Made by a program: the position numbers and the translations under genes
Notes under the pieces: generated by a model
The model's input: the letters and a program-made list of their open reading frames with translations, nothing else
Databases searched by the model: none
Told to the model about the DNA's origin: nothing
In this document: piece after piece, positions 58,266 to 64,000 of the stretch
How the letters are laid out: every line of letters starts with the position of its first letter
How positions within the stretch are numbered: position 1 is the first letter of the stretch
From: Serratia symbiotica
Lineage (GTDB): Bacteria > Pseudomonadota > Gammaproteobacteria > Enterobacterales > Enterobacteriaceae
DNA: 64,000 nucleotides
Assembly (NCBI GenBank): GCA_900155695.1
Contig: FUHL01000001.1
Location: forward strand, 62,001-126,000
Direction of reading: 5' to 3'

Positions 58266-60293
58266 ATGAAAATTCCTATAGCAATTGGTAGGTTATTTAT
58301 TTTTTATGGAGTAAAATTAACCATTAAAAACACACTATATCTATAAGTGTTATCCAATAATAGGTTTGAATAGAAAGAGGCCTGATATTCAGACTATAAC
58401 TTAATATACTATAAGAAATGTCCTAAAATGCAGCATGAGATCCCATTTAAGTGTAGTTAGTTATTACTAATTGAGCATGGTATGTGCAACAAAACAATTA
58501 ATAATATTTTTATTTGAATATTGATCAATAAAGATGATGGTCACTATTCGTAATGGATCACCTAATGCATATATGACAAGATAATAATGATACATAAAAT
58601 CATCCTTTTTAATCAATAATTGAAAGAATTTCTTGCTTTGTTATTTACAATTCCAGGTTAGATGGGCTTAATGCTCATGCTGTTTATTATTAAATATTTT
58701 AATATAAAATATAATGGTACTGTAATTTTTAGAATAAACATGACGGCTTATTTTGCTTTATTTTTTTTGTTTGTGTCCTAGAAGACATATATTGCATTTT
58801 CAGCTATATTGATATTATCGCGGATGCCGTAAAGCTCTTATTTATTATTTATTTGATATTAAATTATAACTTTACAAAAGAGATCTATCCGATAACTTGA
58901 CTACGTGCACAGTCAGTTTAAAGTTGAATTGATCACACTAAGAATATAGTCATATTTGGTTAGGCTATCATATAGAAACTGTCTGTTTTCCGCTGGAATA
59001 ATCAGTACATGCAGTATTAATGCTGATCTTAAAACCTGAGATACTATAGCTCTAGTATGATGAGACATTTGCATGAACGGTATAGTTAGGATAAATATAA
59101 AACTGCTCTAATTATTATTGTAATATAGTATCCAGATTCACTAATATAGTAATATTATAGTCTTACAGACCTATATATAGGAAGAAAGATATTTGTGATT
59201 GCAAGCAATATATCGTGATTATACTAACGTAGTTCTAGTAATTAATTTAAGATATGGAAAGAATATTGAATATAACATTTTCTATATTTAGCATCATTAA
59301 TCCATAATAGTCATTATGTTATATAATATCCTTATTTATTTTTTATTTCATTATCATTGTATTCTAATTGCCGGCTACTTGAGCTATAAAATGTTTTACT
59401 ATAACGTATTTGTCATACTCTAAGAGTATTAATAATGAAACATTATTTAACTAAATGTTGTGTAGTCTTTTATTCTACCACGTGAATGAATATTTATTTT
59501 GCAACTAAAGAATACTAGACCGTATTATAGTTGGATCAGTATAGGATGTAATAAAAAGACATAACTATATTATTGCTAATTGATTGTAAGGCAAGTTCTA
59601 ATGTTATAGAAGATACTCACAGAGTACAACGAGATTACGAGTTAAAAATAAGGCTTAATTAATTATTATTGAATAATACATAAATGCGCCATAAATATGA
59701 ATACTATAATTCTATGTTTATCTTGCTAGAAAATATATAAACTTAGTAAGCGAATTTATTACTATAAATAGTTTAATGTTTTATATTTGAAAATAAATTT
59801 CATAATATTGATGATAGCCATCACAATTATATAAAAGATTATATGCAATATATTTTAATATTCCTGATTTACATCATATTAATAAAAATTACAAAAAATT
59901 ATAGCCTTATTAGAATATTTCAATATATCTCAAGAGCTAGTTAACTAATACTTTTTGGCACTGAATTTACATGATTATAAAATGGAAAAAAGAACATTAT
60001 AAGCTCTCTCTTGGAGCATATCCCTATAATATTGAATATTTTTATAGGTGATAGAAGTAAATCTTACTTTATAGTATTGCGTCATTATTAACGCATATTT
60101 AATAAACATAATGAGAGTTGAAGATATAGATGAAAATTGTTTAAAATACAATACTTTATTGCTATCGTATATAATTTTTTTTATAAAAGTTAATTTTTTC
60201 TTTATTAAAGTATTTTTTGAGCCAAAACTAGCAGGTAAAGTAATAATATGCACAGTGAATTTTTTTTATTCTTAGCAAGAATAATGAGGTATT
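58266..60293. other. A+T-rich spacer between glnH and plsC
   Basis: About 2 kb with no gene. dps lies upstream of glnH in E. coli; I looked for it on the minus strand and saw nothing convincing. A 92-codon open frame at 59975-60253 has no recognisable similarity and is probably chance. Confidence 0.5.
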
Positions 60294-61046
60294 ATGTTAT
60301 TAATTATACGTAGTTTTATTGCTATTCTTTATGGTTTGTTGGTGTGTACAATTGGCACAGTGTACTGTTTATTCAGTCCACGCAATCCATGCCATGTAGC
60401 AACTTTTAGTCATCTATTTGGTCGCCTATCAACCTTATTTGGCCTGAAAGTAGAAATCCGTATTCCAGCTGGAGTAGCGCAAAATGGCAACTGTATTTAT
60501 ATTGCCAATCATCAAAATAACTATGATATGGCTATAGTATCTAATATTGTGCAACCAGGAACTGTTATAGTTGGTAAAAAAAGTCTGCTGTGGATTCCTT
60601 TTTTAGGACCGTTATATTGGTTGAGCGGTAATATATTAATTAATCGTAATAATAATGCAAAAGCACATAGTACTATTACAATGATAATAGAGCAGTTTAA
60701 AAAGAGAGACATATCAATCTGGATTTTTCCAGAAGGGACTCGTAGCCGTGGCCGCGGACTAATGCCTTTTAAAACAGGAGCCTTTTATGCTGCTATCACT
60801 GCTCAGGTCCCTATCATACCGATTTGCATTTCCACTACTCACGATAAAATTAATCTTAATCGCTGGAATAATGGCCGCGTCATTGTAGAAATGATAGAGC
60901 CAATTAATACTTTTGCTTACAGTAAGAAAAATGCACGAGATTTAGCAAACTATTGCCACACTATAATGGTAGGAAAAATTTCCGAGTTAGACACGGAGCT
61001 CGCCATGAAAGCGCGATTAGAAAATAACATCCTTACTCTTAAATAA
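60294..61046 (+). CDS. plsC: 1-acyl-sn-glycerol-3-phosphate acyltransferase PlsC
   Basis: PlsC makes phosphatidic acid from lysophosphatidic acid at the inner membrane, supplying the substrate of CdsA. The 250-residue product (E. coli 245) has an N-terminal hydrophobic anchor, the catalytic HxxxxD in NHQNNYDM (His 73, Asp 78) and the glycerophosphate-binding FPEGTRSRGRG, then VPIIPICIST. Start ATG follows AATGAGG. Confidence 0.96.
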   Translation: MLLIIRSFIAILYGLLVCTIGTVYCLFSPRNPCHVATFSHLFGRLSTLFGLKVEIRIPAGVAQNGNCIYIANHQNNYDMAIVSNIVQPGTVIVGKKSLLWIPFLGPLYWLSGNILINRNNNAKAHSTITMIIEQFKKRDISIWIFPEGTRSRGRGLMPFKTGAFYAAITAQVPIIPICISTTHDKINLNRWNNGRVIVEMIEPINTFAYSKKNARDLANYCHTIMVGKISELDTELAMKARLENNILTLK

Positions 61047-61136
61047 AATTCTTTGTTTTAAATAATAAAAATTGAATGGCAGTTGGATATCAATCCAATA
61101 TCATGGATACTAGTAATACAAGAGTGTCCATCCAGA

Positions 61137-61168
61137 AAATTAATTAGCTGCAGGAAATTAATTAGCTG
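61137..61168. repeat. 14-bp direct repeat with period 18
   Basis: aaattaattagctg occurs at 61137-61150 and 61155-61168, separated by CAGG. Probably a slippage product in spacer DNA. Confidence 0.75.
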
Positions 61169-61860
61169 TGCATACATATGCAACATCAAATTTTATTAAC
61201 CACTCTGATTTTTCTGCAATGGTTATTATTTTGATGATAAGGAATGATATTTGAATATAACCATTTATATAAAATAATTTTAGTCGCCAGGCTTATTAGT
61301 TTATGATTCATTATTTAGTATTACATTAGACTTGCAAAATATCTAAAGCATAAACTACTATATGAGGCCAAAAAATAATTAAATAAAACGACAGTACACG
61401 TCAATAAAGAAATAAACACTATAATTTAATACAATTTGTATACCAATTAATCTAAATATCAGAATCTTTAGGAGATAAAGGTCTAATTTTGTACTATTAT
61501 CCTTTATCTTGGTGGATGCTACTTAACATTTACTGCTGTAATTTATATCACAACTAGCGGGAAATGCACTTCAGTTATTAACAATTTTGTAATTATTTTC
61601 TTAAGCCATTAACGTTATATATTTTTAGACTGTTTTTATTATTTGATATACCGGTATTACTCATCTGTTAGATGAGTAATAATTTAAAACATTAGTGATA
61701 ATTAATTAGTTATAAGTGACTAAAAAGTCTATGTTGTATATTTGTTAAAATAGGAGAACAGTCTAGGTATTTTGTAAGCCTTATATGAGAAATAAATAAA
61801 AGTAAAATAATGGCATAATCGTTACATAAGTTTTTCGATTCAATAATCGATCTTGCTGTG

Positions 61861-61880
61861 AAAAGATTCAAAAAGATTCA
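61861..61880 (+). repeat. 10-bp perfect tandem repeat in the serC leader
   Basis: aaaagattca is present twice in a row, ending 18 bp before the serC ATG and just upstream of its GAGAGGG ribosome-binding site. It may change leader length but has no obvious function. Confidence 0.75.
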
Positions 61881-61898
61881 AAATAGTGAGAGGGAATA

Positions 61899-62984
61899 AT
61901 GCAAGTTTATAACTTTAGCTCTGGTCCGGCAATGTTACCGATTGAAGTATTACATCACGTAGAAAAGGAGCTATATAATTGGCATGGATTAGGTACTTCA
62001 ATAATGGAAATTAGCCATCGTAGTCAAGAATTTATGGCTGTTGCCCAGCAGTCTGAAGAAGATTTGCGTGATTTGTTAAAGATACCCGCTAATTATAAAG
62101 TACTATTTTGCCATGGCGGAGCTCGTGCACAGTTCGCTGCATTACCGTTAAATTTGCTGGGGAATAAAAGTATTGCTGATTATATCGATAGCGGATATTG
62201 GGCACAAAGTGCAATTAACGAAGCAAAGAAATATTGTACTCCGAATATTATCGACGTAAAAATAAATATTGGAAATTTACATGGTATTAAATCAATGAAG
62301 GAGTGGCGTATTAATAAGCGTTCGGCTTATGTTCATTATTGCCCTAATGAAACCATTGATGGCGTATCTATTGATGAAGTTCCAAACTTTGGCGATAAAG
62401 TCATAATGATCGGAGATTACTCTTCAAGTATTTTATCTCGTCCGTTAGACGTGAAGCGTTTTGGTGTCATTTATGCTAGCTCACATAAAAATATTGGTCC
62501 TGCTGGCCTGACGCTAGTCATTATACGTGAAGATCTATTGGGAAAGGCGCACCGTGAAGTACCATCTATTTTAAATTATACCATTCTATCTCAACATGAT
62601 TCTATGTTTAATACCCCACCAACCTTTTCCTGGTATCTTGCTGGTTTAGTTTTTAAATTTCTTAAAAAGCAAGGAGGACTGATTGAAATGCAAAAGCGCA
62701 ATCAGATCAAGGCAGAACTTTTATACGCAACTATCGATAGCTCTTATTTATACCGAAACCAGGTAGTGCTTGCTAACCGTTCTTGCATGAACGTACCCTT
62801 CCAGTTAGCAGACTCAGCACTCGATAATTTATTCCTTAGTGAAGCGAAAGCCATTGGATTACAGTCACTAAAAGGTCATCGGGTAGTAGGCGGTATGCGT
62901 GCTTCTATTTACAATGCAATGCCATTAGATGGCGTGAAAGCTTTAACAGCTTTTATGCATAATTTTGAACTTCGATACGGTTAG
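61899..62984 (+). CDS. serC: Phosphoserine aminotransferase SerC
   Basis: SerC makes phosphoserine from 3-phosphohydroxypyruvate (and acts in vitamin B6 synthesis) using glutamate as amino donor. The 361-residue product (E. coli 362) starts [10 protein letters not shown], has SHRSQEF, the PLP-binding lysine in [11 protein letters not shown] (near residue 197), [11 protein letters not shown] and [12 protein letters not shown]. The residue before the PLP lysine is His where E. coli has Gln. aroA, its usual partner downstream, is absent. Confidence 0.96.
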   Translation: MQVYNFSSGPAMLPIEVLHHVEKELYNWHGLGTSIMEISHRSQEFMAVAQQSEEDLRDLLKIPANYKVLFCHGGARAQFAALPLNLLGNKSIADYIDSGYWAQSAINEAKKYCTPNIIDVKINIGNLHGIKSMKEWRINKRSAYVHYCPNETIDGVSIDEVPNFGDKVIMIGDYSSSILSRPLDVKRFGVIYASSHKNIGPAGLTLVIIREDLLGKAHREVPSILNYTILSQHDSMFNTPPTFSWYLAGLVFKFLKKQGGLIEMQKRNQIKAELLYATIDSSYLYRNQVVLANRSCMNVPFQLADSALDNLFLSEAKAIGLQSLKGHRVVGGMRASIYNAMPLDGVKALTAFMHNFELRYG

Positions 62985-63302
62985 TGTAACACACTATATG
63001 AATATTATTGTAGATAACTATTATTTTGCAATTTTTAAAATTAAATGATTCTATCTTTTTATACATTATGCGATTTCAATTATAATTGAAATTTTCTATA
63101 AAATAGCATGATGTCCTAGTATGGGATCTGAAGCTAGCTATCTTCAGTCATATCTCAGTGCAAAATACTTGCAGGGCAATTTTACTTTATACGCAAGCTC
63201 GGTGCTTTATCTAACACTTTATATACGCTCTCTTATGAAAATAATTTAAACAGATTAATGTAAAGTCATAATAAGATTAAAATACAGATTTTATATTATC
63301 AC
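62985..63302. other. Spacer between serC and djlA
   Basis: 318 bp. It holds a palindromic terminator (listed) and no trace of aroA, which follows serC in E. coli. Confidence 0.5.
63073..63097 (+). terminator. Possible terminator after serC
   Basis: atttcaat (63073-63080) and attgaaat (63085-63092) form a perfect 8-bp stem with a TATA loop, followed by tttcta. The stem is mostly A-T, so strength is doubtful. Confidence 0.45.
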
Positions 63303-64000
63303 TTAAAAACCTTTTTGATGTTTTATCAGATCATATGCAGCCTGAATACCCTGCACTTTTTGCTTAGCCCGGTCCATCATTTGCGGCGGCAAACCTTTCG
63401 CTACTAATTTATCAGGATGATGCTCATTCATTAACTTATAATAGGCACGTTTAATTTTAGCAGCATTATCATGGCTATCGACGCCCAGTACTTTATATGC
63501 ATCTTCTAATGTTCGCCCGTGCCGTTTCTGCCGATTAACACTGTTCTGGTCACCATCGAATCGGCGTTGTCCTTCCATCATGCGCAGAAACTGATCAAAC
63601 TGTACATGAGAAATTCCTAATTCCTCCGCAATGATATATAGTACCTGTCGTTCGTTAGGATGTAGCAAACCATCATAAAAAGCAGCCTGAAATTGTATAT
63701 CTAAAAACATTCTTATGAGGTCATAACGACCACAACAGATGCTCTGTAACTGTCGCAATGTTTTCCGTAAAGGAAATTGACGGTGTTTTCCTTCACGAAA
63801 CGCCTGTTGTGCGGCAATACGTGCTTCTCCATGAAGTTGTAGATGTTCCATAAACAAATTCGCGATCTTAATATCGGCTTTCGTAACTTGTCCTTTTGAT
63901 TTGGTTAGGTGACCCATTACCTGAAAAGTAGTGCGAAAAAATAGTCTTTGCCGTATCGTTTGATCTTCAAATGTACTCTGATTATGTTTATTTCTTCTTG
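63303..64000 (-). CDS. djlA: Co-chaperone-like membrane protein DjlA (partial)
   Basis: DjlA is a membrane-anchored J-domain protein that stimulates DnaK. The J domain is at the C-terminus ([25 protein letters not shown]...HHPDK) with the HPD motif; before it is the TerB-like region ([32 protein letters not shown]). The frame is open upstream of the ATG at 63917 to the window edge, and [11 protein letters not shown] just before it matches E. coli QALFFATTFEV, so that ATG is internal and the true start and membrane anchor lie beyond 64000. Confidence 0.93.
   Translation of the reverse strand, partial: RRNKHNQSTFEDQTIRQRLFFRTTFQVMGHLTKSKGQVTKADIKIANLFMEHLQLHGEARIAAQQAFREGKHRQFPLRKTLRQLQSICCGRYDLIRMFLDIQFQAAFYDGLLHPNERQVLYIIAEELGISHVQFDQFLRMMEGQRRFDGDQNSVNRQKRHGRTLEDAYKVLGVDSHDNAAKIKRAYYKLMNEHHPDKLVAKGLPPQMMDRAKQKVQGIQAAYDLIKHQKGF

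Larger units (their letters stand above)
61047..61898. other. Spacer between plsC and serC
   Basis: About 850 bp without a gene or recognisable fossil. It contains two short direct repeats, listed separately. Confidence 0.5.

Noticed and set aside
59975-60253. 92-codon minus-strand open frame upstream of plsC
   Set aside because: Lys, Ile and Tyr rich, no recognisable family, no neighbours on the strand; expected by chance in this composition.
58266-60293. Search for a dps fossil upstream of glnH
   Set aside because: Only two-residue coincidences were found on the minus strand.
1-64000. tRNA, rRNA, CRISPR, insertion sequences, prophage or toxin genes
   Set aside because: I looked for T-loop motifs, repeat-spacer arrays, terminal inverted repeats with transposase frames and phage-type genes, and saw none. 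tRNA detection by eye is not exhaustive.

Overview
This is a window of a strongly A+T-rich, highly reduced gammaproteobacterial (Enterobacterales) chromosome. Every intact gene reads as a close ortholog of an E. coli gene and most are within a few residues of the E. coli length, but they sit in long, very A+T-rich stretches with no gene. That mix (conserved housekeeping genes, no phage, IS, CRISPR or plasmid genes, abundant eroded spacer) is typical of a vertically inherited insect endosymbiont part-way through genome decay, for example one of the Sodalis-allied symbionts of mealybugs. The exact lineage is an inference and cannot be settled from the window alone.

Layout. 1.3-3.1 kb: minC-minD-minE cell-division operon. 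4.0-7.3 kb: dapD and map on the minus strand, with a decayed glnD between them. 7.6-29.3 kb: the long enterobacterial block rpsB-tsf-pyrH-frr-dxr-uppS-cdsA-rseP-bamA-skp-lpxD-fabZ-lpxA-lpxB-(rnhB fossil)-dnaE-accA-tilS, facing rof and a frameshifted yaeP. 31.5-34.6 kb: efp and epmB (divergent) and gltP. 37.2-42.2 kb: aspS-(yebC fossil)-ruvC-ruvA-ruvB. 43.5-47.8 kb: mepM-(lpxM fossil)-(hexR fossil)-zwf. 50.4-58.3 kb: typA, a fossil glnA-glnL-glnG operon, then glnQ-glnP-glnH on the minus strand. 60.3-64 kb: plsC, serC and the start-side-truncated (by the window edge) djlA.

How the genes work together. The retained set covers translation (S2, EF-Ts, RRF, EF-P and its modifying enzyme EpmB, TilS, AspRS, Map), envelope building (UppS, CdsA, PlsC, AccA, FabZ, LpxA/B/D, BamA, Skp, RseP, MepM, DapD), replication and recombination (DnaE, RuvABC) and a few metabolic steps (Dxr, Zwf, SerC). 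Nitrogen assimilation is a clear case of loss by erosion: glnA, glnL, glnG and glnD all survive only as colinear fossils, while the glutamine importer GlnHPQ and the glutamate carrier GltP are intact. The simplest reading is that this cell has stopped making glutamine and imports it from the host or a partner symbiont.

I found no convincing new multi-gene system. The most informative unannotated content is the set of recognisable gene fossils in the spacers, plus local oddities: a MinD tail extended by a lost stop codon, two substitutions in the CdsA signature, and a perfect 20-bp hairpin upstream of aspS. Comparisons with E. coli proteins are from memory, not from a database search.
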